DNA of 62,148 bases. It comes from Bacillota bacterium. Its GTDB lineage: Bacteria > Bacillota > UBA4882 > UBA8346. Below, piece after piece: positions 9,482-18,306 of this stretch (the stretch's first letter is position 1; each line of letters opens with the position of its first letter). The DNA is taken from positions 1 to 62,148 of the forward strand of contig JAKPCT010000059.1 in the NCBI GenBank assembly GCA_029553165.1, read 5' to 3'. A program made the position numbers and the translations under genes. The notes under the pieces are model-generated. The model saw only the letters and a program-made list of their open reading frames with translations, ran no database searches and was not told the origin of the DNA.

Positions 9482-9709
9482 TTATTTATACTGTATATAT
9501 ATTCAATTTACATATATATAACATACGAGGTGTTGATCAGCCGACCTCAATTTATTCCTACTTTCTTTGAATTTACGGGGATTGAGGCAAACTTATAAAA
9601 ATCCACTGCAAGTGACACATCTATGTTAGCTTTCAAAATTTAAAGAGAAATACTTTCTGGTTAACCGGATCGGATTTGAAAATTCTTTCTGCAAATAGTT
9701 CAATACCAT

Positions 9710-9750
9710 AAAAAAAGACTGTCAGCAAAACCCGTTTCGCCAACAGTCTT
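9710..9750 (-). terminator. Intrinsic terminator of yaaT
   Basis: Minus-strand AAGACTGT...ACAGTCTT, extended by GCGAAAC/GTTTTGC pairs, ends in seven T residues. Confidence 0.85.
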
Positions 9751-9776
9751 AATATTACTGTTAATTCGAGCAGTTA

Positions 9777-10640
9777 TTATTCAATTTCATCATTTTCAGA
9801 TTGCTTTGACTCATTATTTTCATCTAAAAAGATCTCTTCAACCTCTGACAATAGCACTTCCTGACGGCTTCCATTGCTAAATTCAACAATCAAAGATTCC
9901 TTCAATAAATTGGTGTCAACAATCTTGCCTTCACGATTATTAACCAATACCCTGCCTCCAATCAACGGCAAGTCAGCCTTAGCATCGCGATAGCTCGAAG
10001 ATTCATACTTAAGACAACACATTAACCTGGAACAAATTCCCGAAATTTTGGCGGGATTAAGCGATAGATTTTGTTCTTTCGCCATTTTGATTGAAACCGG
10101 TTCGAAATCCCCTAAAAATGTCGCGCAGCACAGTGGTCGTCCACACGGTCCCAATCCACCCATCATCTTCGCTTCGTCTCTAACCCCTATTTGACGCAAC
10201 TCTATTCTGGTCCTGAAGATCGCTGCCAAATCTTTAACTAACTCCCGAAAGTCGACCCGTCCGTCAGCGGTGAAATAAAATAATATCTTACTCCGGTCAA
10301 AAGTATATTCAACATCGATCAATTTCATATCCAACTTATGATCATTAATCTTCTCCTGACAGATCCCAAACGCTTTCTTCTCTTTCTCCTTATTCTCTTC
10401 CAACTGTATATGGTCTTCAGGAGTAGCGACCCGGATAACATTCTTAAGCGGTAAGGTTACTTTATCTTCGGTAACCTCTTTGTTCCCAACCATTACTTGA
10501 CCAAACTCAATCCCCCGGGCGGTTTCAACAATAACGTTATCACCAACTTTAACCTCGTTACCGGCAGGATCGAAATAATAAATTTTACCTGCTTGTTTAA
10601 ATCGAACTCCAACAACATTAAATGCCATGTGATTATCCAT
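9777..10640 (-). CDS. yaaT: PSP1-domain protein, YaaT/RicT type
   Basis: In Bacillus the homologue (RicT) acts with YlbF and YmcA in a complex affecting sporulation, biofilm formation and mRNA maturation. The 287-residue protein carries the PSP1 domain and its cysteine cluster: CGRPLCC near 170 and ICSRLMCCLKYE near 205-215, consistent with the Fe-S binding described for the Bacillus complex. The tail is acidic. The start is uncertain: ATG 10640 has a purine-rich GAAAGGGA almost touching it, and ATG 10628 is an alternative. Position next to holB matches the Bacillus order. Confidence 0.92.
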   Translation of the reverse strand: MDNHMAFNVVGVRFKQAGKIYYFDPAGNEVKVGDNVIVETARGIEFGQVMVGNKEVTEDKVTLPLKNVIRVATPEDHIQLEENKEKEKKAFGICQEKINDHKLDMKLIDVEYTFDRSKILFYFTADGRVDFRELVKDLAAIFRTRIELRQIGVRDEAKMMGGLGPCGRPLCCATFLGDFEPVSIKMAKEQNLSLNPAKISGICSRLMCCLKYESSSYRDAKADLPLIGGRVLVNNREGKIVDTNLLKESLIVEFSNGSRQEVLLSEVEEIFLDENNESKQSENDEIE

Positions 10641-10737
10641 TCCCTTTCAACAAATAAACTATGATTTTTTACTGTTCTTAATCTGATTAATCAATTACCA
10701 TCCGCTTTAACTCCCAATCTGTCTTCAAACAAGTTCG

Positions 10738-11649
10738 CTAACATTCAATTAATTTGATTGAGATTAACAGTTCATCCAGCAAAAGACGGATATTAACATT
10801 ATACTCACACATCTTGATTGCTTGGCTCATTTTATCAATTATCTTTAAATTTCTCAAGCGAATATTCCGATCTGCAGCTTCGGTAATACTACTTCGAAGT
10901 TGAATCTCCCATTCCCGTAATTGCCGCAATACATCCTCACGGTCCCATTTTTCCATTGTATCAATCAATTTAAAAATTTGAATTAAGTCTAATTGAAGTA
11001 ATTCTTCAAGGATTACCGGCTCTCTCTTAGTTTCAACACGATCATCGTCTGTTTGTAAAGCCAGTCCGGGTAAACCTTGGGATAAATGAACACGTCTTGA
11101 TGCCTCTTCAACAGTAAAACCTCGTTTGATTAACCCCTGTTCAATTTCTGCAAGAGGCACTTTAAACAAATTATAGATCTGACAGCGGGAACGAATCGTC
11201 CCGAGCAGATTATCCAATCGTACTGCTGTAAATAAAAAAACTACTCCGGATGGTGATTCCTCCAATATTTTCAAGAAACTATTCGCCGCCGCATCAGTCA
11301 ATCGTTCCGCCTCGGGAAAATAAAAAACTTTTTTACCTCCCAACACCGAACTCAAATAAGCTTTTTGTTGCAACTCCCTTAGCTGCTCAATCTTGATCGA
11401 ACTTCCTGCCGGAGTAATAACATGAAAATCAGGATGAACATCCATCTTCAATTTTTGACAGGATTCGCAATTACATTCATCCTTATTTTCTTTACATAAC
11501 AAACGCATGGCAAACAGCCTGGCAATAGTATCCTTTCCGGCACCAGAAGGACCTGCAAACAAATAAGCGTGTCCTATTTTACCAGAATTCAAAACGGATT
11601 CCAGCGCAGTAATGATATTTTGATGCCCAATAATCCCATTAAAACCCAA
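10738..11649 (-). CDS. holB: DNA polymerase III delta' subunit
   Basis: Clamp-loader subunit of the replisome. The 303-residue protein has the AAA+ Walker A-type loop GPSGAGKDT (about 33-41), a four-cysteine cluster (CKENKDECNCESC, about 52-64) and the SRC motif (IRSRCQ, about 158). The Asp after GK replaces the usual Thr/Ser-Thr pair, in keeping with delta' often having a weakened ATPase site. It starts 16 bases after yaaR, inside a yaaO-tmk-yaaQ-yaaR-holB series, and should be co-transcribed with them. Confidence 0.93.
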   Translation of the reverse strand: MGFNGIIGHQNIITALESVLNSGKIGHAYLFAGPSGAGKDTIARLFAMRLLCKENKDECNCESCQKLKMDVHPDFHVITPAGSSIKIEQLRELQQKAYLSSVLGGKKVFYFPEAERLTDAAANSFLKILEESPSGVVFLFTAVRLDNLLGTIRSRCQIYNLFKVPLAEIEQGLIKRGFTVEEASRRVHLSQGLPGLALQTDDDRVETKREPVILEELLQLDLIQIFKLIDTMEKWDREDVLRQLREWEIQLRSSITEAADRNIRLRNLKIIDKMSQAIKMCEYNVNIRLLLDELLISIKLIEC

Positions 11650-11665
11650 TTTCCACTCCTACAAC

Positions 11666-12106
11666 TTAAAAATATAAATCTAACAATAATCCACGGATTT
11701 CATCAATTTTTGCTAAGATTGCAAGCTGATTTTTTTCTTTGTTTAGGACTAATTCCATCATCTCTTCTAAAGATTGGTTAATCTTTCTGACAATCACAAA
11801 ACTTGACCGGTTACCGGAACGGTTCCAGCATGACTCCTCACCCAATTCGTAAGATTGCCGAATGGCTTCCTTCATAAAAGCAGTTACCGCTCTGGTATAA
11901 CGCCTTACTCCTTCCGGCGTCAGGCTCTTTTTCAGTTCCTGGCTCAACTGCTCAATCTGATCAAACAGGTTCTCACAGATTAAGCGCTGCTGTTCCGAAA
12001 CCGTCTCTTTGAGCACTTTATTAAAAATACCTGCATTATTCTCACTAATCCGGTTCGGATTCGGAACATGATTGGGATGAATTGCCTCCGACAGTTTAAC
12101 TTTCAC
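11666..12106 (-). CDS. yaaR: YaaR family protein (DUF327)
   Basis: Function unknown in the family. I start at GTG 12106 because GGAGG lies just upstream (inside what would be codons of a longer frame from 12157); this gives 146 residues, the length of the Bacillus protein. Mainly helical, with a conserved-looking RRYTRAVTAFMKEAI (about 75-90) and a C-terminal coiled-coil-like segment QLAILAKIDEIRGLL. It lies between the c-di-AMP receptor gene and holB, as in Bacillus. Confidence 0.88.
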   Translation of the reverse strand: MKVKLSEAIHPNHVPNPNRISENNAGIFNKVLKETVSEQQRLICENLFDQIEQLSQELKKSLTPEGVRRYTRAVTAFMKEAIRQSYELGEESCWNRSGNRSSFVIVRKINQSLEEMMELVLNKEKNQLAILAKIDEIRGLLLDLYF

Positions 12107-12183
12107 TTCTGTTCCTCCCTGAAAGAAGTCTGTTAAACTTAAAATCGGCATTCTCAATCATTATTATTAGTCAAATATTGATC

Positions 12184-12504
12184 CTAAATTTTCAAAAAGT
12201 CAGTGACCTCCACCACAAACACTGTAGCTCCACCTACCGATACTTCGATCGGAGCAGGCATATAACTGTTACCAACGGTTGACATCGGTGAAACTAACTG
12301 CTTTCTGGTCTGACAAGTTTCTTTAATTAACTCCTTCACTTCGGACACCTTCTCATCAGTAACGCCAATCAGTAGCGTCGTATTGCCCTGACGTAAAAAA
12401 CCGCCTGTACTAGCTAATTTGGTAGCCGAATAGTTATTATCAGTAAGTACTTTAAGTAGTTTATTCACATCCTGATCCTGAACCATTGCAATTACCATCT
12501 TCAT
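12184..12504 (-). CDS. darA: PII-like cyclic-di-AMP receptor DarA (PstA/YaaQ)
   Basis: Small trimeric PII-like protein that binds c-di-AMP; its downstream partner is still unclear in the family. Start ATG 12504 (MKMVIAMV) is placed by GGAGAGGAG nine bases upstream, which gives 106 residues; an upstream ATG directly abuts this site. The family signatures are visible: VQDQDVNKLLKVL, TKLASTGGFLRQGNTTLLIGV (positions about 29-48), and the C-terminal GGATVFVVEVTDF. It is unrelated in role to the true PII (glnK) at 7.7 kb. It sits between tmk and yaaR. Confidence 0.94.
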   Translation of the reverse strand: MKMVIAMVQDQDVNKLLKVLTDNNYSATKLASTGGFLRQGNTTLLIGVTDEKVSEVKELIKETCQTRKQLVSPMSTVGNSYMPAPIEVSVGGATVFVVEVTDFLKI

Positions 12505-12540
12505 AGCGGGCATCTCCTCTCCAAAGTCTGGCTACTACAG

Positions 12541-13188
12541 TTAAAAATTAGCTTTATTAGAAGATATGACTGGTTGAACTTGATTTATTACTTCACTATG
12601 AATTTGCTCAATCGATTTTCCGGAAGCCTCCAGTACTTTCATCCGCGGGTTATCTTTAGCTAACTCCAAAAATCCCTGACGGACCCGCTGGTGAAATTGT
12701 AGGTCCCGTGATTCAATCCGGTCCTGAATCTGCCCCGAACGGGAAATTGCTCTTTCCAAAGCTTCTTCAACCGTGATATCAATCACTATAGTCAGATCCG
12801 GAAGTACAGCTCCAACGGCCGCTAGATTAATTTCACTTACCATTTGGAGATCTCTTCCCAATCCGTAGCCTTGATAAGCTAAACTTGAATCAATAAAGCG
12901 ATCACAGATCACAACCTTACCGGCAGCTAACGCCGGTTTAATCAACTCTTCAACATGTTGAGCGCGTGATGCCGCATAAAGTAGAATCTCAGTCATTGGA
13001 TGGAGCGTCTCAGCTGTTGGAGTAAGAATAACCTGCCTGATATTCTCGGCCAGCGGTGTTCCTCCCGGCTCCCTGGTCAAAACCACTTCATAATCCATTG
13101 AAGTTAAATATTCGGCTAACAACTTTGCTTGAGTCGACTTCCCACATCCATCGGAACCTTCAAAAGTAATAAAACATCCATTTCGCAT
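12541..13188 (-). CDS. tmk: Thymidylate kinase
   Basis: Phosphorylates dTMP to dTDP for DNA synthesis. Start ATG 13188 is supported by AGAGG nine bases upstream and gives 215 residues with the expected N-terminus. Walker A is GSDGCGKST (11-19), the DR motif is in VICDRFIDSS, and EPGGTPL (about 41-47) is part of the dTMP site. The LID region near 145 carries SRSGQIQDRIESR. It begins 10 bases after the stop of the amino acid decarboxylase gene, so the two are likely co-transcribed. Confidence 0.96.
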   Translation of the reverse strand: MRNGCFITFEGSDGCGKSTQAKLLAEYLTSMDYEVVLTREPGGTPLAENIRQVILTPTAETLHPMTEILLYAASRAQHVEELIKPALAAGKVVICDRFIDSSLAYQGYGLGRDLQMVSEINLAAVGAVLPDLTIVIDITVEEALERAISRSGQIQDRIESRDLQFHQRVRQGFLELAKDNPRMKVLEASGKSIEQIHSEVINQVQPVISSNKANF

Positions 13189-13198
13189 CGCTAATCCT

Positions 13199-14593
13199 CT
13201 ATTCACATGATACCATGATCTCATTCTTACCTGTCAGACCAATAATTTTGGCACCGGTTACTATCAATTTGTCAATTAAAGCGACCTCTTCGGCACTGAT
13301 TGACTCTCCCGGACTTAGTAACGGAATACCCGGGGGATAAGGTGCGACCATTGTTGCCGCTATTCTTCCGACAGCCCCGTCTAATTTAACCGGTTGCACT
13401 TTACCTAGCGCAGCTGTTCTTGGACTCCTCACCAACTGGGGCAGCTTGGGCTGAATGATTATTGGTTGAATCGCTTCCCGTTGATACCTGGCTACCAAAC
13501 TTGAAAAAGCATCAATCAATCTGTAATAATCAGCTTTATCCTGCCAAGGACTGACTAAAAAAGTCACTTGATTAAAATCAGCATATTCCGGTTGAATCTG
13601 ATATTCGTCCACCAGAATATTCTCTGCCAAAAAGCCGTTCAAGCCACTATCAAGAAATGATACTACAAGCCGCCAGGGGTCGATTGCCAGATGTCGATCC
13701 GGTATCGAATCCGCTAAAACTCTGACCCCGCTTAACTTGGCAATCGCACGCATCACTTCAGTTACCAAAGGTAATTTTTCCAAAAACAAGCGGTGCCCTT
13801 CCTGCTCCAGATACTCCCGGTTACAATCAAGCGAACTCATTAATATAAATGAAGGACTGGTGGTGGTTATTAATGCTAACGCCCACCTGATCCGTTCAAC
13901 ATCCACTCTTTGGGTCTTAAGATGAAGTATTCCGGTTTGGGTTAGACTGCCTAAAAACTTATGAGTACCATGGACCCAAAGATCCGCATACCGGTAGGCA
14001 TTAAAACCCGAAAAACCGCACCATTCGAAGTGCCCGCCGTGCGCTTCATCAACGATTAAAATCCGCTCGCCAATCAACTCCCGGTATTTTGCCAGATTAG
14101 TGGCAACCCCCTGATAAGTTGGATTGGTGACAATTAAACCTTTACTGTCAGGATGTTTCAATAACTGTCCCTGCAAATGATCCGGATTGATCTCCAGTGG
14201 CAAGCCCCAGTCCGACAGTAAGTTTACTTCCAGATAAACTGGTACCAAATCAGCAACGATCAATGCAGTAAAGACCGAAATATGACAGTTACGGGCGACT
14301 AATACTTTATCTCCCGGACGAAAACAACCTAAAAGCGCTGCTAAAATCCCCTGAGAAGCCCCTTGTACCAGAAAAAAACTCCGGTCGGCCTTATAAAATT
14401 CAGCTGCTAACCTTTCAGCCGCTTCCCTGGCTTGCTCCCAAGCCAATCCCGAGATTTCGGTCAGATCCAGGTCGGTAATGACCGGTGATTGCCATAACTC
14501 CCCCAAACTACGCCCGGCGCGGTGTCCGGGAGTATGAAATTGAAGTTTTTGTTGCTTAGAATAGTTTAGTAATTGATCGTATAAAGGTGTCAT
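13199..14593 (-). CDS. PLP-dependent Orn/Lys/Arg decarboxylase, YaaO type
   Basis: Fold type I decarboxylase; the amino acid cannot be chosen between lysine, ornithine and arginine. The 464-residue length is that of the shorter Firmicutes form without the N-terminal wing domain. Visible are TPGHRAGRSLG (about 20-30), the cofactor-ring Asp in IVDEAHGGHFEW (about 180) and the PLP lysine in HGTHKFLGSLTQTG (about 211). The C-terminal domain ends with PPGIPLLSPGE, typical of the family. ATG 14593 is preferred over an upstream TTG. It heads the tmk operon, as yaaO does in Bacillus. Confidence 0.92.
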   Translation of the reverse strand: MTPLYDQLLNYSKQQKLQFHTPGHRAGRSLGELWQSPVITDLDLTEISGLAWEQAREAAERLAAEFYKADRSFFLVQGASQGILAALLGCFRPGDKVLVARNCHISVFTALIVADLVPVYLEVNLLSDWGLPLEINPDHLQGQLLKHPDSKGLIVTNPTYQGVATNLAKYRELIGERILIVDEAHGGHFEWCGFSGFNAYRYADLWVHGTHKFLGSLTQTGILHLKTQRVDVERIRWALALITTTSPSFILMSSLDCNREYLEQEGHRLFLEKLPLVTEVMRAIAKLSGVRVLADSIPDRHLAIDPWRLVVSFLDSGLNGFLAENILVDEYQIQPEYADFNQVTFLVSPWQDKADYYRLIDAFSSLVARYQREAIQPIIIQPKLPQLVRSPRTAALGKVQPVKLDGAVGRIAATMVAPYPPGIPLLSPGESISAEEVALIDKLIVTGAKIIGLTGKNEIMVSCE

Positions 14594-14674
14594 CGGCAAA
14601 TCCGCTAATTTGATATCCCCATTGTTATTCGACAGTCTTCCATGCTTTCCTCTTTTAACCCAATTTAAACCAAT

Positions 14675-14704
14675 GTAAAAAAAATAGGCTTCCTTTTGCC
14701 TATT
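14675..14704 (-). terminator. Intrinsic terminator of gin
   Basis: AATAGGC and GCCTATT form a perfect stem around an eight-base loop, followed on the minus strand by eight T residues. It separates gin from the decarboxylase operon. Confidence 0.88.
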
Positions 14705-14707
14705 GTC

Positions 14708-14902
14708 TCATTCCTCTTTAAGAGTGTTAATCAATTGTTCATCCCATAATTCACGACATATTCGAATCCACTTTTGATAATCGTCTTCTTCGACACCAGT
14801 TTTAACTATCGCCGCTTCGCATTCACCACACAAAAAATTATCAAGAATCTTAACACCAACATCTGAAGGACTACCGCACGAGAAACAGATGTTATTACTC
14901 AT
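14708..14902 (-). CDS. csfB: Gin/CsfB-type inhibitor of sigma-G
   Basis: In Bacillus Gin holds sigma-G inactive in the early forespore and also affects sigma-E. The 64-residue protein has the two zinc-knuckle pairs CFSCG (6-10) and CGECE (25-29), followed by the helical WIRICRELW segment. Length, cysteine spacing and location between bofA and yaaO all match csfB. With bofA next door it argues strongly that the organism forms endospores. The name is assigned by family and synteny, since the protein is short. Confidence 0.85.
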   Translation of the reverse strand: MSNNICFSCGSPSDVGVKILDNFLCGECEAAIVKTGVEEDDYQKWIRICRELWDEQLINTLKEE

Positions 14903-15001
14903 CCAACCAACCTCCGCGCTTTGGGTTATGGTACAATACCATTTATGCTTGCTAAATATTATTCTAAATTATTCAGGGTCGCGCGGATTCGTGTCTGTCC
15001 G

Positions 15002-15265
15002 TCAAATTTTGATCAAATAACGCGCAGCTAACAGCATTAACAGTCCTGGAAACCCTAACAGCCCAACTATCAAAGCATTAAAAGGATTAAGCGGAATCTC
15101 CACCGTCATAAACTGTCCCAGCAGATTAAAGAGATAGATCCCAAAAGCGCCTAAACTGCCTTGATAGAAGATTGAAAACAATGAAACCATTGGTCTTCCC
15201 AGGCTCCGGCTTACTATATAAATTAATCCCAGAATAATTAAGATCAAGATTAAATAATTAGTCAT
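15002..15265 (-). CDS. bofA: BofA-type pro-sigma-K processing inhibitor
   Basis: BofA keeps the SpoIVFB protease from cutting pro-sigma-K in the mother cell until the forespore signals. The 87-residue protein is almost all hydrophobic, with helices at about 3-19 and 34-50 and a third near 62-84, and it ends in the family-like NALIVGLLGFPGLLMLLAARYLI. It lies between yaaL and gin as in Bacillus. A GGAGG-type site precedes the ATG. Confidence 0.9.
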   Translation of the reverse strand: MTNYLILILIILGLIYIVSRSLGRPMVSLFSIFYQGSLGAFGIYLFNLLGQFMTVEIPLNPFNALIVGLLGFPGLLMLLAARYLIKI

Positions 15266-15326
15266 TAAAAACTCCCTCCTTAATTTAAAAATTTATTGGA
15301 GGAAGTCCATTTTTAGAATCACAAAT

Positions 15327-15611
15327 TTAATACTCCTGTAAATGATAATGTTCGGCACTTAATCCAATCATCCGGGCGCGTTTTAATAAATAGGCATACT
15401 TTTTTTCGGTTGCGCCCAAATAATAAATCGCATGATCAATCAGATCCGGCTCAATTACACTGTTAAAATACAATTTGGCATAATTCCATTCACTTTTGGC
15501 CTGTTCTAAATTTTTCAGCAATAAATCATCTTGGGTCGTCATCCTGATAAATCCGAAACGATTTAATAACTGTTTGGTTTTGGCAACCCAATTTTTAAGT
15601 ACCGCTTGCAT
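15327..15611 (-). CDS. yaaL: YaaL family protein (DUF2508)
   Basis: Small helical protein of unknown role. At 94 residues it shows the family pattern of an N-terminal basic region and two helices with a LEQAKSEWNYAKLYFNSV core (about 49-66) followed by DHAIYYLGATEKKYAYLLK. Charged, no membrane segment and no cysteines. Its place between recR and bofA is the same as in Bacillus, which supports the call. Confidence 0.88.
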   Translation of the reverse strand: MQAVLKNWVAKTKQLLNRFGFIRMTTQDDLLLKNLEQAKSEWNYAKLYFNSVIEPDLIDHAIYYLGATEKKYAYLLKRARMIGLSAEHYHLQEY

Positions 15612-15700
15612 TTAAAAACCCCCATTAATTCAAGATTCAGTTAGAATGATGATTTAATCTAACTGAGGACAGTATGAACCAACAGAGGAAATTTTATACA

Positions 15701-16297
15701 TTAAAATTCTACTCTTCCTTCGAGAGCCTTGCTAAGGGTTATTTCATCAGCATACTCCAAATCACCGCCCACAGGAAGCCCTCTTGCTAAGCGAGTTACC
15801 TTTAACCCAAACGGTTTTAAAAGTTTTGCCAAATATAAAGCAGTCGCTTCACCTTCAACATTGGGATCCGTAGCAATAATCACCTCATCAAATTGGCCCT
15901 CTTCAATCCGGTGCAATAATTCCTTAATTTTCAGATCATCAGGCCCAATTCCTTCTAAAGGTGAGATTGCTCCTCCCAAAACATGATACAAGCCTTTGAA
16001 AACCCGCGTTTTTTCCATCGCAATCACATCTTTAGGTTCTTCCACCACACAAAGAAGCTTTTGGTTCCGTAAGCGGTCGTCACAGATAGTGCAGGGCGAT
16101 TTCTCGGCCAACTGGCCACAGACAGAGCAAAAACCCATCTTCTGCTTAGCATCAACCATCGCCTCAACCAATCGTTTCACTTCGGTTTCATTCAGTTCTA
16201 AAATATGAAATGCTAATCTTTGGGCGGTTTTCGGACCAACACCAGGCAATTTAGCCAATTCGTGAATCAGACGTCCCATCGGAGCTGGATAAAGCAT
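15701..16297 (-). CDS. recR: Recombination mediator RecR
   Basis: Acts with RecF/RecO to load RecA on gapped DNA. ATG 16297 is chosen over an upstream TTG because GAGG stands seven bases before it and the product is then 198 residues, the usual length. Visible are the N-terminal helix-hairpin-helix ([18 protein letters not shown]), the four-cysteine zinc site ([16 protein letters not shown]), the Toprim region ([16 protein letters not shown]) and the closing [18 protein letters not shown]. It follows dnaX and ybaB in one run. Confidence 0.96.
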   Translation of the reverse strand: MLYPAPMGRLIHELAKLPGVGPKTAQRLAFHILELNETEVKRLVEAMVDAKQKMGFCSVCGQLAEKSPCTICDDRLRNQKLLCVVEEPKDVIAMEKTRVFKGLYHVLGGAISPLEGIGPDDLKIKELLHRIEEGQFDEVIIATDPNVEGEATALYLAKLLKPFGLKVTRLARGLPVGGDLEYADEITLSKALEGRVEF

Positions 16298-16325
16298 GCG
16301 CAAACCTCGTTTGTCTCTGGATTAA

Positions 16326-16649
16326 TCAAAACAATCCCGGCATTCCTGGAATCTTAAGATTGCCGGTTACTTTAGCCATCTCATCAGCAGCCATCTCTTG
16401 CGCTTTTTTGATTCCTTCATTAACAGCGGCTACAATCAGATCTTGTAACATTTCCACTTCATCATTGTTGACAACTTCCTTGTCAATCTCAATCTGTTTG
16501 ATCTCTAATTTCCCGGTGATTTCTACTTTAACAACACCACCGCCTGCGGTTGCCGAGACAGTCTTATTCCCTAACTCTTCCTGCACACGGGCCATTTCGG
16601 CTTGCATCTTTTGAAATTGTTTCATTGCTTGTTGCATATTTGGAATCAT
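16326..16649 (-). CDS. ybaB: YbaB/EbfC nucleoid-associated protein
   Basis: Small dimeric DNA-binding protein that travels with dnaX and recR in many bacteria. The 107-residue product has the long N-terminal helix (MQQAMKQFQKMQAEMARVQEE region), the sheet with GGGVVKVEITG, and the terminal ADEMAKVTGNLKIPGMPGLF typical of the family. The gap to dnaX is one base, so the two are almost certainly co-translated. Confidence 0.95.
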   Translation of the reverse strand: MIPNMQQAMKQFQKMQAEMARVQEELGNKTVSATAGGGVVKVEITGKLEIKQIEIDKEVVNNDEVEMLQDLIVAAVNEGIKKAQEMAADEMAKVTGNLKIPGMPGLF

Positions 16650-16650
16650 C

Positions 16651-18249
16651 TTATTTATCCTCCTTAGGTATTATTTCTACTTTACCACCAAAGATTGATA
16701 CAGCCTGTTTTACGATCTCCGGGGTCGGATCCTCATCCTGCTTAACTACAGTCTGGTCCTCTTGAAAAGGTACACATTTCAGCTTAACTTGACTGCCAAC
16801 CATCTCATAAATAATCGTTTCCAATAATTCAACATTATGCGGTAATGCCAAACTCTCCAAATGAAACTTGAGATGTGGCGGAAATCCGACAATTAATTGT
16901 CCGTCTGCAAAACTGATCAATTTACCTTCTTGAATTAATGCCGCTACAGTCCGTTTGCGGTTCTTTACCATCTCTAAGAAAGCTTCCCAGTTAAAGTCTC
17001 CTGTTGAATTTGACGGTTTAACTTGAACTTCCGCGGTCGTTGCTTCCGGTTTAACATTGGTGCTGGCAGTCGTCCTCTTCGGAGCTGCTTCTTTAGGGTT
17101 AGCAACTGTAACTGCAGCCGGTGGTCGGACAACAGCAGCCCCTTTGAGCAGCTGGACCTCTTGCTCCAATTTATCTAAACGAGCACTCACATTATCAATA
17201 ATAATGTCAATATCTGATGTAAGTTTGATCAATGCCAGTTCTAAAGGCAGTGAGCTTTGAAAACTTTTTTTAACTTCATTGGTAGCATTCGCAATCGTCT
17301 CAATGATCCGAATCAACTCTTGCGGCGAGAAGCCCGCTTCACTGTTCTCCTGTGATAATGATTTTAATAAACGGTCGCGAAAGTAATCTACTAAACTATG
17401 CCCAAACTGAAACAGATCTTTTCCGTCCAGACTAACCTCTTCAAGCAGCTCCAATGCTAACTTGGTATCATGTTCTTTGAGGGCAACCGCCAACTTTTCA
17501 ATCTCTTCTTCACTGATTAAACCAAGGATCGCCCGGACATCATCCTCTTTCAGAAGTCCACCTTTACTATGAGCAATACACTGCTCCAATAAGCTTAAGG
17601 CATCGCGCATTCCGCCTTCGGCATACTTAGCAATCAGCTCCAAGGCAGTATCTTCAAACTGAATCCCTTCAGCCGTTAAAATTGTTGCTAACCGGCCTTT
17701 AATCTCGGCAATTGTAAATCTTTTAAAATCAAATCGCTGACACCGTGATAAAATAGTCAGGGGTAATTTATGGACTTCAGTAGTCGCTAAGATAAAGACC
17801 ACAAAATTCGGCGGTTCTTCAAGTGTTTTCAGTAAAGCATTAAACGCTTCTGTGGTCAACATGTGGATCTCGTCTATAATGTATATTTTATAGCGACCTT
17901 CGGCAGGTGTAAACTTAATTTTTTCCCGTAAATCACGAATTTCATCGATGCCACGGTTGGATGCGCCGTCAATCTCCAAAACATCAAGAAATGTACCCTC
18001 ATTGATCCGCTGACAACTCGAACATTGATCACAAGGTTCCACTCCCTGAGGAGATTCACAATTAAGCGCTTTGGCGAAGATCTTGGCGGTTGAGGTTTTT
18101 CCGGTCCCTCTAGGACCGGTAAACAGGTACGCATGGGCAATCTTTTTATTTCTAATGGCATTAGAGAGGGTTGTTACAATATGTTGCTGTCCCACAAAGT
18201 CATTAAACCCCCGGGGCCTCCAACGCCGGTATAAAGCTTGGTATTCCAT
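16651..18249 (-). CDS. dnaX: DNA polymerase III gamma/tau subunit
   Basis: ATPase motor of the clamp loader. Start ATG 18249 has GGGAGG five bases upstream and yields 532 residues. The AAA+ module shows Walker A GPRGTGKT (45-52), the zinc cysteines CESPQGVEPCDQCSSC, the DEIHML Walker B and the LSRCQRFDF SRC motif. After about residue 360 comes the Ala/Pro/Thr-rich linker (around 375-415) and a tau-type C-terminal domain. A seven-A run occurs at codons near 329 but in the wrong phase for a standard slippery heptamer. Confidence 0.96.
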   Translation of the reverse strand: MEYQALYRRWRPRGFNDFVGQQHIVTTLSNAIRNKKIAHAYLFTGPRGTGKTSTAKIFAKALNCESPQGVEPCDQCSSCQRINEGTFLDVLEIDGASNRGIDEIRDLREKIKFTPAEGRYKIYIIDEIHMLTTEAFNALLKTLEEPPNFVVFILATTEVHKLPLTILSRCQRFDFKRFTIAEIKGRLATILTAEGIQFEDTALELIAKYAEGGMRDALSLLEQCIAHSKGGLLKEDDVRAILGLISEEEIEKLAVALKEHDTKLALELLEEVSLDGKDLFQFGHSLVDYFRDRLLKSLSQENSEAGFSPQELIRIIETIANATNEVKKSFQSSLPLELALIKLTSDIDIIIDNVSARLDKLEQEVQLLKGAAVVRPPAAVTVANPKEAAPKRTTASTNVKPEATTAEVQVKPSNSTGDFNWEAFLEMVKNRKRTVAALIQEGKLISFADGQLIVGFPPHLKFHLESLALPHNVELLETIIYEMVGSQVKLKCVPFQEDQTVVKQDEDPTPEIVKQAVSIFGGKVEIIPKEDK

Positions 18250-18306
18250 CAAATCCTCCCAAAAGCAATTCTATTTGTTTTATTCGCTTTTTCTAATCAA
18301 ACTCCT

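Larger units (their letters stand above)
9419..9776. other. Intergenic region between amtB and yaaT
   Basis: About 360 bases without a gene. It contains the amtB promoter (9453-9481), AT-rich sequence with TATATATA runs, and the terminator of the yaaT-like gene (9710-9750). I see no other conserved element and no riboswitch. Confidence 0.7.

Noticed and set aside
17255-17275. Seven-A run in dnaX that might cause programmed frameshifting
   Set aside because: The run is not in the phase of a standard slippery heptamer, and no strong downstream hairpin was seen.
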